This document shows, piece after piece, positions 34,465 through 44,028 of a stretch of 64,000 bases of DNA. The notes under the pieces were generated by a model. The model searched no databases and was not told the DNA's origin. It worked only from the letters and a program-made list of their open reading frames with translations. How positions within the stretch are numbered: the first letter of the stretch is position 1; each line of letters opens with the position of its first letter. The stretch comes from Paraburkholderia rhynchosiae (lineage in GTDB: Bacteria > Pseudomonadota > Gammaproteobacteria > Burkholderiales > Burkholderiaceae). The position numbers were made by a program, and so were the translations under genes. The stretch is taken from positions 1-64,000 of the forward strand of contig NZ_PNXY01000029.1 in NCBI RefSeq assembly GCF_002879865.1, in the 5' to 3' direction.

Positions 34465-35361
34465 ATGAAAGAATCGCGCTCCGATTTCGTCGATGCGCGC
34501 GGCGTGCGGCTGCACGTGCGCCGCTGGGGTTTGCCCGATGCGCCCGCGATTTTCATGCTGCACGGCTGGATGGACGTGTCCGCGTCCTTCCAGTTCGTCG
34601 TCGATGCGCTCGCAAGCGCCTGGCAAGTGCTCGCGCCCGACGCGCGCGGTTTCGGCTTGTCGGACTGGCCGGTGGCGAAATTGGGCGGCGGACACTACCA
34701 CTTCCCCGACTATCTCGCCGATCTCGACGCGCTCCTCGACCACTACGCGCCCACTGGACAGGTGAATCTCGTCGGCCACAGCATGGGTGCGAACGTAGCG
34801 CTGCTTTATGCGGGCGTGCGGCCGGAGCGCGTGCAGCGCGTTGTCGATCTCGAAGGCTTCGGACTCGCGGCGACACGTCCAGCGCAGGCGCCTACCTCCA
34901 TCGCGAGGTGGCTCGACGAGCTGCGCGCGCCGCCGCAACTGCACGGCTACGCAACGCTCGATGAAGTCGCCGACCGCCTCATTCGCACGAATCCGCGCCT
35001 TCCGCGCTCGCGCGCGCGCTTTCTGGCGCAGCATTGGTCCCGCCAGGAACCCGATGGCTCTTTCCGTGTACTTGCGGACCCGGCACACAAGCTGCGCAGT
35101 CCTACGCTATACCGGCTCGACGAAGCGATGGCCGTCTGGTCGCGCGTGCAGGCTAAGGTACTGCACGTGGAGGCAGAAGCGTCGCCGACGCTCGCAATGT
35201 TTGCCGGAACGACGCCGATCGCCGAATTCAAGCGCCGCTTCTCCGCTTTCGCCGACTGGCAGGAGGAAATCGTGGGCGACGCCGGGCACATGCTTCACCA
35301 CGACCAGGCCGAGCGCATCGCCGCGTTGATCGAGTCTTTTTGCGGGAACAGATTGGTATAG
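34465..35361 (+). CDS. Alpha/beta-hydrolase
   Basis: A 298-residue alpha/beta-hydrolase fold protein. The oxyanion segment is MLHGWMDVSASFQFVVDAL, the nucleophile elbow VGHSMGANVALLYAG (Ser), and the catalytic His sits in GDAGHMLHHDQAE. Codon usage is more strongly GC-rich at third positions than in surrounding genes, so it may be older chromosomal-type sequence caught between mobile debris. It stands alone on the plus strand with no operon partner. Specific substrate unknown; esterase or lipase-like activity is likely. Confidence 0.88.
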   Translation: MKESRSDFVDARGVRLHVRRWGLPDAPAIFMLHGWMDVSASFQFVVDALASAWQVLAPDARGFGLSDWPVAKLGGGHYHFPDYLADLDALLDHYAPTGQVNLVGHSMGANVALLYAGVRPERVQRVVDLEGFGLAATRPAQAPTSIARWLDELRAPPQLHGYATLDEVADRLIRTNPRLPRSRARFLAQHWSRQEPDGSFRVLADPAHKLRSPTLYRLDEAMAVWSRVQAKVLHVEAEASPTLAMFAGTTPIAEFKRRFSAFADWQEEIVGDAGHMLHHDQAERIAALIESFCGNRLV

Positions 35362-35905
35362 TTCGCGCTCGCGCACGGATCTGGTTGACGATGGTCTGCG
35401 CAACGATGTGGGCGCTTCATTCTGTCGTAAGCGTAATGGCGAAGAGTGGTGCAAAGTCGCCGTCGGTAGCCAAATCCCCTGCGTTTGCTGGGTCGTGGCG
35501 AGCTCAAGAGTGCCGCAGATTTGGGTTGCCTGCTGTCATGTTGAACAGCCCCATGGACTCCCCCCGACCCGCTCCCGGCGTTAACGCGACCGCGGGTCGA
35601 GTCAGATGTTAAAAATTGCTGGGCATACACCATGCACGCGGGTGAATGCTTGGGCGACGGATAGCCGAGTGACGCGGCGGAAGTCATTCATCGTGGTGGT
35701 TCATGGGGCAACGTGCAGGCTGTCGAACCCTCGGCGCTTGACCCACCGGCGCCTGCTTGAACAGATCGGCAATATTCCACGGTCCGACGCCGAAGCCCGT
35801 TACTATGGCGACTCGCTGGGTGCCGACTGCAGCGCGACTCTGGCAAGACCGGCACCGGAGAATGGGTTGACTGATTCACCTACGCGATTCGCCGGGTCAG
35901 CGGCG
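35362..35905. other. Intergenic, no supported gene
   Basis: About 540 bases between convergent genes. No coding sequence or repeat that I can support. Confidence 0.35.
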
Positions 35906-36607
35906 CTATGACGGCGTACGACGCCGCATCCGATCGCGGCCAAGCTCCTTGGCTGCCGAAGGCAGGGCTGCGATCTGAGCGGCACCTCCTCTGACGCCAT
36001 CTAAAACCAGTCGAGTCAATACCTCAATAGCAGTCGCGTCATCAATCAGTCGATCGGGAAAGTCACCGGCGCGCGCAGTCCAGTTGTAGCCGGTGTATTC
36101 GAGCATCGAACACAGCGCGGAGGCAATGAGTTCGCTATCGAGACCGGAGCAAAAGCCTTTCTGTTGAAGAAGTTTGATCACGCTTGACATGCCTCGTATG
36201 CCTTGTTGCCTCACACCGTGCCACGCGCGAGCAAACTCCCGGTTCGCCATGGACATCTGAAACGCTGCGGTCGCAACAGGCCAGTCATCGCGATAGATTT
36301 TCCAGAACGCCCCTAGCCGCTCTTTCAGGTGTTCAACAGGCTCCTCACTCATGTCCAAAGAGCGGTTTACCTCCGCCTTGAGGCGTGCTCGAAATGCATC
36401 GAGCAAATCAAGCAACAGCGCCTCCTTGCTCGGATAGTACTTGTAGAATGCCCCCGGAGAGCGGTTAACGCTCGCCATAATGTCCGCGATCTTCGCATTC
36501 GAGAACCCCTCTGCGGCCAACGCGCGTTTCGCGGCAAGCTTGATCGCTTCTCGGGTCGTATCACCTTTGGGTGTGCGCCGGGTCGCCGGCTCGATGAGCT
36601 CGTTCAT
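35906..36607 (-). CDS. TetR-family regulator (copy 1)
   Basis: A 233-residue TetR/AcrR regulator. The HTH is EGFSNAKIADIMASVNRSPG followed by AFYKYYPSKEALL. The C-terminal ligand domain begins RARLKAEVNRSLDMSEEP and looks like the TetR_C group of acyl-CoA-pathway repressors. From about 35935 to 36372 it is almost base-for-base identical to 44060-44504 in the second copy, whereas the 5' third, including the HTH, differs at many synonymous sites. Start chosen at ATG 36607, which aligns with the start of copy 2. A likely controller of the GTAAAY operators (inference). Confidence 0.9.
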   Translation of the reverse strand: MNELIEPATRRTPKGDTTREAIKLAAKRALAAEGFSNAKIADIMASVNRSPGAFYKYYPSKEALLLDLLDAFRARLKAEVNRSLDMSEEPVEHLKERLGAFWKIYRDDWPVATAAFQMSMANREFARAWHGVRQQGIRGMSSVIKLLQQKGFCSGLDSELIASALCSMLEYTGYNWTARAGDFPDRLIDDATAIEVLTRLVLDGVRGGAAQIAALPSAAKELGRDRMRRRTPS

Positions 36608-36613
36608 AAACAA

Positions 36614-37139
36614 AACAATTGTCGTGTTAGTCTGACCGGCACCTAGCCGGGACGTTCGTCTATCGCCGTCCGAGCGTTCCTCAAAGGCTTTTCAGCATAT
36701 CTTAGACCGCGAAATCCCAATGCTGGCTCGGTTTGCCTGCGTTCCGCCGAATTTAGAACCCGACTGCAAAGCAAGCCGACTGGCTGCGGCATAAACGCGG
36801 ACTCCTCATGCAGTTCATATGGATGATCTTAATTCACATTCGGCTATCCCGCGTCTACGCGTTGACGCGCGCCCTGCTGAAACGGAAGCGCCGAACGTCG
36901 TACCGAGTGAACCGCCGGGTAAACACGGCGTGAATCGAGGTTCACTTTCTTGCGTCGCCGTGCTTTAATTACCACATTGCGGAAAGCCCGCAAAGCCTCC
37001 ATCACCGCAGCCGGTTCCTCAGGGACTGAACAGGAGGCGCGACCGCTTTCCGCCACTTCGCCTAGGCCTCAAACCGCGAACCGAAGCTCGATCGAAGCAG
37101 TGAGGATCTCGGCCCACTGAACACAACGGAGACACGCTT
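36614..37139. other. Region between tetR copy 1 and the divergent acyl-CoA synthetase
   Basis: About 525 bases. No gene is supported. It contains a weaker version of the operator pattern: GTAAAC at 36919-36924 and GTGAATCGAGGTTCAC at 36930-36945. A good ribosome site (GGAGACAC) precedes the synthetase start at 37140. Confidence 0.4.
36930..36945. promoter_or_regulatory. Weak GTRAAY-N4-RTTYAC operator
   Basis: GTGAATCGAGGTTCAC is a near-perfect palindrome, with a half-site-like GTGAAC starting 23 bp upstream (36907). It has the same geometry as the stronger pairs and is located 195 bp before the acyl-CoA synthetase start. Confidence 0.4.
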
Positions 37140-38666
37140 ATGCTTACTGCCGCGATCCGCCGTGCGGCAACTATACGGCCGGATGGATGGGCCATTATTA
37201 GCGATACGGAAAGAACGAAGTGGAAGGAAATGCCGAGGCGAATCGCAGCACTTGCGTCGGCACTTAGAGCTGCCGGACTCCGACCCGGCGACCACGTAGC
37301 TACGCTTGCCCTGAACTCGCCTCTCTACTTTGAATTAATGTTCGCAGTTTGGTGGGGCGGCGGTGTATTAGTACCACTCAATACTCGTCTGGCATTTGAC
37401 GAGCTGCGTTACATCGTTGCGCATTCCGAAGCCCGTTTTCTCATTACCGACGATAGCTTCCGGGCGATGGCTGAGCGCATCCGTGACGCTATAGCACTCC
37501 AAGACGTTATCGTGGTGGACGACGACCGTCGTCGTGACATGCTTTCTTCGCCGCAGATTGACGACGCACAAGTGGCATTAACTAGTCTCGCGGGCATCTT
37601 TTATACGGGTGGCACGACGGGGCTTCCCAAAGGGGTCGAACTCACCCACCTCAATCTGGCATTCGCAGCATCGAACATGCAGCGCGACATGAATCACGCT
37701 AGTGACACCGTCTACCTTCATGCTGCGCCACTGTTCCACTTGGCTGACTTCGGCATTGGCCTTGCCGTGACGCTGGCGGCAGGGTCGCATAGTTTCTTGT
37801 CGCATTTCAGTACAGCCGGGTTCTTTTCGCGCTTGAGGACAGACGGCGTGACGCACCTTCAGCTCGTGCCAACCATGCTTTCAATGATTCTCGACGCCCC
37901 TGAGCGTGACGATAGCTTGCTGATGCAGGTACGGACGGTGTCTTATGGCGCGGCACCAATTTCCCAAGATTTACTTGATCGGTTACTGAACTCATTTCAC
38001 AACGTTCGGATTCAACAGTTTTACGGTATGACCGAATGCAGCGGCGCATGCACATGCCTGTCACCGGAGTGGCATGTAAAGAGCGGTTCTACAGCAGGGA
38101 AGTTGTCCTCGGTCGGACAACCTACATCAATCTTCGAAGTGCGGATCGTCGACGAGCAATACGCCCTCTGCAAAACTGGGGCCGTTGGGGAAATTCAGAT
38201 TCGCGGCCCTGCAGTGATGCGGGGCTACTGGCGGGACCCCGAGAAGACGTCGGACACCGTCAAGGATGGCTGGTTGCGCACCGGTGACGCAGGCTTCATG
38301 GACGACCAAGGGTTTCTGTTTGTTGTAGATCGTATGAAAGACATGATCATTAGCGGCGGTGAGAACATCTATAGCGCCGAAATCGAGAACGTCTTGAGCA
38401 TGCATCCGGCGGTACACCAGTGCGCAGTAATTGGAGTGCCCGACGAGCGTTGGGGCGAACGAGTGCATGCTGTCGTCGTCGTAAACGTTGACTGCGTCGC
38501 GACCCCCGCAGAACTGGAATCCCACTGCAGAGCCCACATTGCTGGTTACAAGGTGCCACGCGGATATGACATCCGGACCGAACCATTGCCGCTCTCCGGG
38601 GTAGGCAAGGTTCTAAAAAAGGCACTGCGCGATGAATGGCTCGCCAGCAGCGGGCTCACGTCGTGA
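37140..38666 (+). CDS. Acyl-CoA synthetase (AMP-forming)
   Basis: A 508-residue ligase: P-loop GIFYTGGTTGLPKGVELTH, A5 QQFYGMTECSGACTCL, A7 GWLRTGDAGFMDDQGF, hinge KDMIISGGENIYSAEIENVL and catalytic lysine LSGVGKVLKKALRDEWL. It is a clear paralogue of the ligase at 48328-49863 and of the decayed one at 40698-41207, so this family was multiplied locally. Good GGAG ribosome site. Divergent from tetR copy 1, the usual arrangement for a repressor and its target. Substrate unknown. Confidence 0.9.
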   Translation: MLTAAIRRAATIRPDGWAIISDTERTKWKEMPRRIAALASALRAAGLRPGDHVATLALNSPLYFELMFAVWWGGGVLVPLNTRLAFDELRYIVAHSEARFLITDDSFRAMAERIRDAIALQDVIVVDDDRRRDMLSSPQIDDAQVALTSLAGIFYTGGTTGLPKGVELTHLNLAFAASNMQRDMNHASDTVYLHAAPLFHLADFGIGLAVTLAAGSHSFLSHFSTAGFFSRLRTDGVTHLQLVPTMLSMILDAPERDDSLLMQVRTVSYGAAPISQDLLDRLLNSFHNVRIQQFYGMTECSGACTCLSPEWHVKSGSTAGKLSSVGQPTSIFEVRIVDEQYALCKTGAVGEIQIRGPAVMRGYWRDPEKTSDTVKDGWLRTGDAGFMDDQGFLFVVDRMKDMIISGGENIYSAEIENVLSMHPAVHQCAVIGVPDERWGERVHAVVVVNVDCVATPAELESHCRAHIAGYKVPRGYDIRTEPLPLSGVGKVLKKALRDEWLASSGLTS

Positions 38667-38689
38667 AAGATGTGGTCGCATTGCCCGTA

Positions 38690-39190
38690 CCTTGCGGAAA
38701 AGTACCTGCAATCCCGCGAACAGGTGCAAAAAGAGGTGGCCCGTTCCCGAATGAGGCCATTGTTTGTTGTACTGCGTGAGGTAGTTAGCGATCGACTTCC
38801 GTGCATGGCCGACGGACTCGTAGGCCTTCAATATATCTCTTCATAGTTCGCGCTGCGCCACAGCCGTTCCATAAAAACGTTGTCGTGCTGCTTCCCTTGC
38901 CATCCATCGACGGTGCGATTCCGCGCGAGAGGACCGCGTCGGTGAAGGCTATACTGGCGAATTGGCTGCCTCGATCGGTGCTGACGATCTGAGGCAATCC
39001 ATATCGCGCGAATGCTTCCTCAAGTGCTGGCGCCGCATGCTCAGCTTCCATCGTGATGGTTCGGGCCAACCTCAAACTGCTGCGCTAATACTGCCAGCAT
39101 GCGCTTCCCGCGTACTGCTACCAGTGGCACCTTCGCCTTGAGCGCCGCTGTGTGTGTGCGTCTGTGCGTCAGATGTCTTCGCCATCGTCT
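38690..39190 (-). mobile_element. IS3-family remnant: OrfA start joined to OrfB end
   Basis: Reading down the minus strand from about 39190 there is an OrfA N-terminus (HTAALKAKVPLVAVRGKRML, AVLAQQFEVGPN). It passes at about 39050-39075 directly into the second half of OrfB (MEAEHAAPALEEAFARYGLP, QIVSTDRGSQFASIAF, SMDGKG), then in another frame ESVGHARKSIANYLTQYNKQ. The OrfA end and the OrfB N-terminal half are missing. That missing half is the part preserved at 33080-33500. Confidence 0.7.
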
Positions 39191-39279
39191 GGTTTCCTTT
39201 ATAGGCAGCGGCGCTATATCGTCCGGGAGTTGTACCCGCTCATTCTGGCCGATCTGGCCGATCTGGCCGATTCGACGGC

Positions 39280-39545
39280 CCCTGCTTGACATAGGAGAGT
39301 CAACGCGGTGGTCGAGCGCTTCTTCAGAGCCTGAAGAGTGAATGGACCAGCGAGCAAGAGTACGGCAGTCACGAACTCCCCCGGCGGGACATCACGGACT
39401 ACATCGCTGGCTTTTACAACGACAGGCGCACACATTCGGCGGCAAACGGTTTGCCGCCAGTGCGATACGAAACTTCGATTTTTGAAAAGCCCCTTTGTGA
39501 GAGTCCAAAGAGGCTTGACCACTACATTGTAAATCCGCATACATA
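39280..39545 (+). mobile_element. Second IS3-family OrfB C-terminal remnant
   Basis: The plus strand encodes AVVERFF, a frameshift, LKSEWTSEQEYGSHELPRRD, ITDYIAGFYNDRRTHSAANG and LPPVRYE. This is the C-terminal end of a different IS3-group transposase, facing the remnant at 38690-39190. It ends against the acyl-CoA dehydrogenase stop. Confidence 0.65.
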
Positions 39546-39549
39546 AGAA

Positions 39550-40701
39550 TCAAGTTTGCGGCCAGATGCCTCTCGCAATGATCTCTTTCATAATTTCTGA
39601 CGTGCCGCCCGCGATTCGCTCGACGCGGGCGTCCGCGTACACGCGCGAGATGTTGTATTCCGTCATATAACCCCAACCGCCGTGCAGTTGCAGACATGCA
39701 TCGGCGCTGCGACCGAGCATCTCGGTAACCCAGAGCTTTCCCGCAGCCGCGGTAGTCTGGTCAAGCACTCCCGCGCGGTACATCTCGATCAGACGGTCGA
39801 CAAGCGATCGCCCCGCGACAAGGTCGGCTTTCACCGACGCGAGAACGAACCGCGTGTTTTGCAACTGCGCGATGGTTTGACCGAATGCGTGTCGATCGCT
39901 GACGTATTTAACGGTGTCGGAGAAAGCAGCTTCTGCGCGCGCCTGGCAGATGATGCAGATGGTCAACCGCTCGCGCGCCAAACCGTGCATCAGGAACTGC
40001 ATCCCGTCGCCTTCGCTGCCTAGAATATCGCCTTCTGCGAGTTGCACTTCTTCGAAGAAAATCTCAGACGTATCCTGAGCGTGCTGCCCCATCTTGTCCA
40101 GCCGCTTTCCGCGCTTCACACCCGGCAGCGCCGCGTCGACTACAAACAGCGAGAGAGCGCTCGGGTCATTGCCGGCCTTAGCTGCGACCACAAACACATC
40201 GGCGAGCTGGCCGTTCGAGATGAATACTTTCTGCCCGGAAAGCCTCCACCCAGTGGAAGTTCGAGTGGCTCGCGCCTGTATCCCGCGAAGATCGCTGCCC
40301 GCTCCAGGCTCTGTCATCGCCACTGCGGCGATCGCGTCACCGGACACGAGCCGAGGGAGCCAGCGCCGCTTTTGCTCGGGCGATGCGAAATTGACTACAT
40401 AGGGCGTCACCATCTCCGAATGAACCGCGAAGCCAGGGCCCGGCGCGTGCGCGTACGCCATTTCCTCAAGCGCCACCACGGCGTAGAGATAGTCTGCCTC
40501 CGGTCCACCCCATTGCTGCGGTACGGTGCAGCAAAGCATGCCGATCGCCCCAGCCGCCTGCCAGATTTCTCGCGGTACGCAACCTTGTCGCTCCCAGGCG
40601 AGATGGAATGGCACAATTCGCTGTGCAATGAAGCGGCGCACTTGCGTCCGGAATTCGTCGTGTTCGGGCTCGAAAAAAGGCCGCGGGAGGATGTCAATCA
40701 C
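39550..40701 (-). CDS. Acyl-CoA dehydrogenase
   Basis: A 383-residue flavoprotein dehydrogenase. AVAMTEPGAGSDLRGIQAR is the FAD/substrate signature, SGQKVFISNGQLADVFVVAA follows, and the C-terminal signature is QLHGGWGYMTEYNISRVYAD with IAGGTSEIMKEIIAR. It introduces a C2-C3 double bond in an acyl-CoA. I choose the GTG at 40699-40701 because it overlaps the stop of the upstream decayed ligase (GTGA) and has AGGGA before it; the frame is open 12 codons further. It was probably coupled to that ligase. Confidence 0.88.
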   Translation of the reverse strand: MIDILPRPFFEPEHDEFRTQVRRFIAQRIVPFHLAWERQGCVPREIWQAAGAIGMLCCTVPQQWGGPEADYLYAVVALEEMAYAHAPGPGFAVHSEMVTPYVVNFASPEQKRRWLPRLVSGDAIAAVAMTEPGAGSDLRGIQARATRTSTGWRLSGQKVFISNGQLADVFVVAAKAGNDPSALSLFVVDAALPGVKRGKRLDKMGQHAQDTSEIFFEEVQLAEGDILGSEGDGMQFLMHGLARERLTICIICQARAEAAFSDTVKYVSDRHAFGQTIAQLQNTRFVLASVKADLVAGRSLVDRLIEMYRAGVLDQTTAAAGKLWVTEMLGRSADACLQLHGGWGYMTEYNISRVYADARVERIAGGTSEIMKEIIARGIWPQT

Positions 40702-41207
40702 GCTACGTTCCCTAGCGCTTGCTGCCACTTGTCGCACAGCACATTCTTCTGGGCCTTGCCTCCGCCCGATAACAGCAGCGTCTCAGTGAACCCGTAGCTC
40801 TTGAGGACTTTGTAGCCCGCAACAAGGAACCGAACATGAGCCCGATCACAGGGAGGGCGACATTCACGACTGATACGGCGACCGGCACGGCGCGAAAACT
40901 TTCGCCCCGCTTTCCTTTCAGGCAACCCCAGCACCGCAGAGCCCCGCACTGCTGAATGAACCTGAGTGCGTTCTCGGATTCTGTGCAGTAGATGTTGTCG
41001 CCGCCGCTGCTCGAAACGCATGGGTGAATTTGTGGCTAACGTCGCCACTCTTGCCCCGGGCGTCACAGCCATCCCTCTCGGCAATACCGCCGCGCGGGCG
41101 AGACGCTTTTCGAGTTCGCGCCATGTGACGCGTCGCCCGGTAGCTAAGAGGGCAGTGCCGGACGAACGAACTTGGGCCGCACGGCAAACGGCAGCGGTGA
41201 GTGACAA
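40698..41207 (-). pseudogene. Acyl-CoA synthetase reduced by a large internal deletion
   Basis: It begins like the two intact paralogues (SLTAAVCRAAQVRSSGTALL, VTPGARVATLATNSPMRFE), then loses the central domain. A short stretch that makes sense only in another frame follows (NIYCTESENALRF, near the hinge region). It returns in frame to the end of a ligase: VAGYKVLKSYGFTETL and KAQKNVLCDKWQQALG. About two thirds of the protein is gone. Still, an open frame of 169 codons persists and ends on the start codon of the acyl-CoA dehydrogenase. A pair of GTAAAC operators stands about 50 bp upstream. Confidence 0.8.
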
Positions 41208-41255
41208 CGGGGTCTCCTAGTTTTGGCCTCTTCTGAGCGCTCAATACAAACGCAA

Positions 41256-41294
41256 GTAAACCATGATTTGGCCGCTCGGTAAACCAGGATTTAT
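41256..41294. promoter_or_regulatory. Paired palindromic operators upstream of the decayed ligase
   Basis: GTAAACCATGATTTGG (41256-41271) and GTAAACCAGGATTTAT (41279-41294), starts 23 bp apart, as at 32.9 and 60.9 kb. They would control the decayed ligase and the coupled acyl-CoA dehydrogenase. Confidence 0.55.
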
Positions 41295-42300
41295 CTAGGG
41301 TCGTCGCGGCTCTGTCCGGAGCCGTCGGAACTGGCTCGCCGAGGCTGCATCTGAACGAACATTCGCTTTCACGAACATGAGCGAATTCAGAGTCGTCCCA
41401 GCCGAACACCACTACCGCAAAGAAACGCCCCGAGCCAAAGCTTGCAGGCACCAGACCGCCTAATCGCGGGCGACCGGCATAACGTTGAAGCGCAGCGACT
41501 CGCACTCCGGCCCTCAGTTCGGTCGGTTCTTGCCGCTCCAGGCTGTGGCATCGCGCAACTGCTAACCGGCCTTCCCCTTGAAGTGGCGGGTATCACTTTG
41601 TACAACGGGCGGGTCTACTTTCCGAAAGGCCTTGAATCTATGCTTACAGCGCGTTCTCCATTCCTCGCTTAGATACAGCAGAGTCAGTACGCGGTACTTG
41701 TTCTCCAACCGGGTAAACTATAAGCGAACCACGGTTTACTTGTAGCCGTCGATGCACTCTAATGCAACCAATGGCTCGGAACTCGGGATGCAGCGTCCGC
41801 GATGATAGGGCGGCTTCGCGCTGCAAGCCTCGGTGGTGCCTTTAGAAAGCTAGGGCTCTTTTGTCGACCGTTCGCGGTAGACCGAAGATGGACTTGCGAT
41901 AGCGCATGAGGGAACGGCATCGGCATTGTTCCGAGCGGCCGACGTATCTGAAGGCGGCCCCGCGATAAGCAGTAGTCAGCCATCGTGCGTCCGATGTTCA
42001 GCTGACCTACACGTTTTAACGGCTCTTCCACTCAGGGGGCGGCAGATTGCGAGCTACATGCAATATCACTCCAAGAGTCCGGGCACGGACGGTCAGTTTA
42101 AGCGATTCATTTTCGAGTAGAGAAATTTCCGTTAGACGCAGTTTTCTATACCCGGCCGGAACGTAGCTCTGGCAACGTTTCTCGCGGCCTGCGGAGTGCG
42201 GATGCATGACTTGAGGCCGCCGTAGCTGACTGGGCCTCGAACGTATGGACTCTTTCATTCACAACAACCCGCCGGCTTTGACCGGCGCACGGAGACAAAG
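41295..42300. other. 1-kb region before the porin gene, no supported gene
   Basis: I find no frame with convincing protein character on either strand. A further half-matching operator-like sequence lies at 41713-41739 (GTAAAC, 15 bases, GTTTAC). The porin ribosome site GGAGACAAAG directly precedes 42301. Confidence 0.4.
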
Positions 42301-43377
42301 ATGTTCAAGAGACGCCGCTGGATAGTAGGGGGAGGGACTGCACTTGCCGCACTGTGCGCCTTTCCGACATACGCGCAGAGCAACCTGACACTGTACGGAC
42401 TGGTAGACGATTCACTAGCCTACGTCAGCAACCAAAAAGGCGGCCGCACCTTCATGCAGTTTGCCGGCGATGCCCAGGCCGACCGTTGGGGTATGTTCGG
42501 CCAAGAGGACCTAGGCGGCGGCTACAAGGCTATTTTTCGCTTGGAGAATGGCTTTAGCGTCAACAATGGAGCGCTCGGTCAAGGCGGTCTTGAGTTCGGC
42601 CGGCAAGCATATGTGGGTTTGAGTCATTCAAGCGCCGGCTCGCTGACCCTTGGCCGGCAATACGACTTTGTACTCGATTTTTTGTGCCCGACGGCGAACG
42701 GCTGCGCGAGTTCCGACGTGTACGCGTTTCATCTTGGCGACTATGACCGCCTCGGCGGCGAACGCGTTGACAACGCGGTCAAATACATGTCGCCTGACAT
42801 CGGCGGCCTGCATCTTGGAGCAATGTATTCATTCGGCAACCAGCCCGGCAGTCTTTCGCGCAACAGCGCCATGAGCTTTGGTGGTGGCTACCGTCGTGGT
42901 GATTTTCAAATAGGGGCGGCCTATACGCAAATTCGCAACTTCGTGCCTATTTTCGATTTAGGCACGCCAGTATTCGGCGCATCGTTGGCTGGTACCGCGA
43001 TCGACCGGTACGGCACGGGCGGCGTCGGCGTGAGCTACAGCTTTGGGGCGCTCGCAGTTCGGACCGTCGCAACCTTCGTCGATTTCCGGCGTGCTAATCA
43101 ATCGGCGATATTACGCACCGCCGAAGCAGGCCTGACGTACCAGGTCAGCCACGGGTTGTGGCTTAGCGCGGATTATGCATACACGAAGATGCAAGGCGAC
43201 CACTGGAATCAGATAGGACTGGTGGCGGATTACTTTCTATCGAAGCGAACCGACCTCTATGTGCATTTGAACACGATACGCTCGAGCGCCGACGTTCACG
43301 CCGCGCTGTTTCCGCTAGCGCCGTCGAGTACCGACACGCAATCGGTTGCCAGCATCGGCATACGACATAAGTTCTAA
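42301..43377 (+). CDS. Outer-membrane porin (Burkholderia/Neisseria type)
   Basis: A 358-residue trimeric porin of the Gram-negative porin (Porin_4) family. It has a signal peptide (GGGTALAALCAFPTYAQS), then SNLTLYGLVDDSLAYVSNQK, RWGMFGQEDLGGGYKAIFRL and the family's closing QSVASIGIRHKF with terminal Phe. It stands alone with a strong ribosome site and a following hairpin. In this setting it may admit the organic acids handled by the neighbouring enzymes; that role is inferred from position only. Confidence 0.92.
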   Translation: MFKRRRWIVGGGTALAALCAFPTYAQSNLTLYGLVDDSLAYVSNQKGGRTFMQFAGDAQADRWGMFGQEDLGGGYKAIFRLENGFSVNNGALGQGGLEFGRQAYVGLSHSSAGSLTLGRQYDFVLDFLCPTANGCASSDVYAFHLGDYDRLGGERVDNAVKYMSPDIGGLHLGAMYSFGNQPGSLSRNSAMSFGGGYRRGDFQIGAAYTQIRNFVPIFDLGTPVFGASLAGTAIDRYGTGGVGVSYSFGALAVRTVATFVDFRRANQSAILRTAEAGLTYQVSHGLWLSADYAYTKMQGDHWNQIGLVADYFLSKRTDLYVHLNTIRSSADVHAALFPLAPSSTDTQSVASIGIRHKF

Positions 43378-43386
43378 CGTCGCACC

Positions 43387-43420
43387 AGGAGCATTGCATG
43401 CTTGCGCACGCAGTGCTCCT
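43387..43420 (+). terminator. Strong hairpin after the porin gene
   Basis: AGGAGCATTGCATGC and GCACGCAGTGCTCCT pair over 15 positions (two G-T wobbles) around a 4-base loop, starting 10 bp past the porin stop. There is no T-run. Confidence 0.6.
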
Positions 43421-44028
43421 CATTGCGTACTACCGGACCGAGGTGACCGGCTGTGTCGGGAACGCGACCGAACGGACCGGACGATCAGGACTGGCGTTGC
43501 GCATGACATCAACCGCGCGAGCGATAGTCGCCGGCTTTTGCCGGGGAGAGCATGTCCGTGCGCCCGATGTACATGAACCTGGCTATGGCGGTCAGTTTCC
43601 GCGCTTCTCGGGCGTCGTCGTACATCGGCGTCGCCGCACGAGGCTAACAATCCACATAGTGGAAGCAGTAAGTGCGCTGTGAAGCGGTATGACGAGGATG
43701 CGGGTCGCGGCGTAGATAGCCGCTAGGGCGACTGGAGACTCGCCCCGCATCGCGTCGCGGCAGCGGCATGGTAGAAAGGCGTTTGCCAAGGAAGAAAAAC
43801 AGGCTTTACATCGAATTTCCTCGAAACCTCCAAGGTCAGTCCGACTCTCGGGGGTCGGTTCAAATCCGGTGCGGTTCAACATGCGTCACGGCGTTGAATG
43901 ACTTCCGCCCTGTAAAGGTCGCCGGACTCCGAAACATCAGAGACATCCATAGCTGAACGAGATGTGGTGCGTCGCATACGGCCTCCTGTACACCTCGAGA
44001 GTTCAAGCCCTAAGAACAGTTCATCGGC
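43421..44028. other. About 600 bp with no intact gene
   Basis: A minus-strand stretch (about 43660-43780) reads SPVALAAIYAATRILVIPLH and SALTASTMWIVSL, which looks like a broken membrane protein, but I cannot name it. Nothing else supported. Confidence 0.3.

Noticed and set aside
43835..43885. tRNA-like 3' end (GGTTCAAATCC with a short stem)
   Set aside because: Only the T-arm can be drawn, with wobble pairs. No acceptor, D or anticodon arms fit upstream, and no CCA or attachment site follows.
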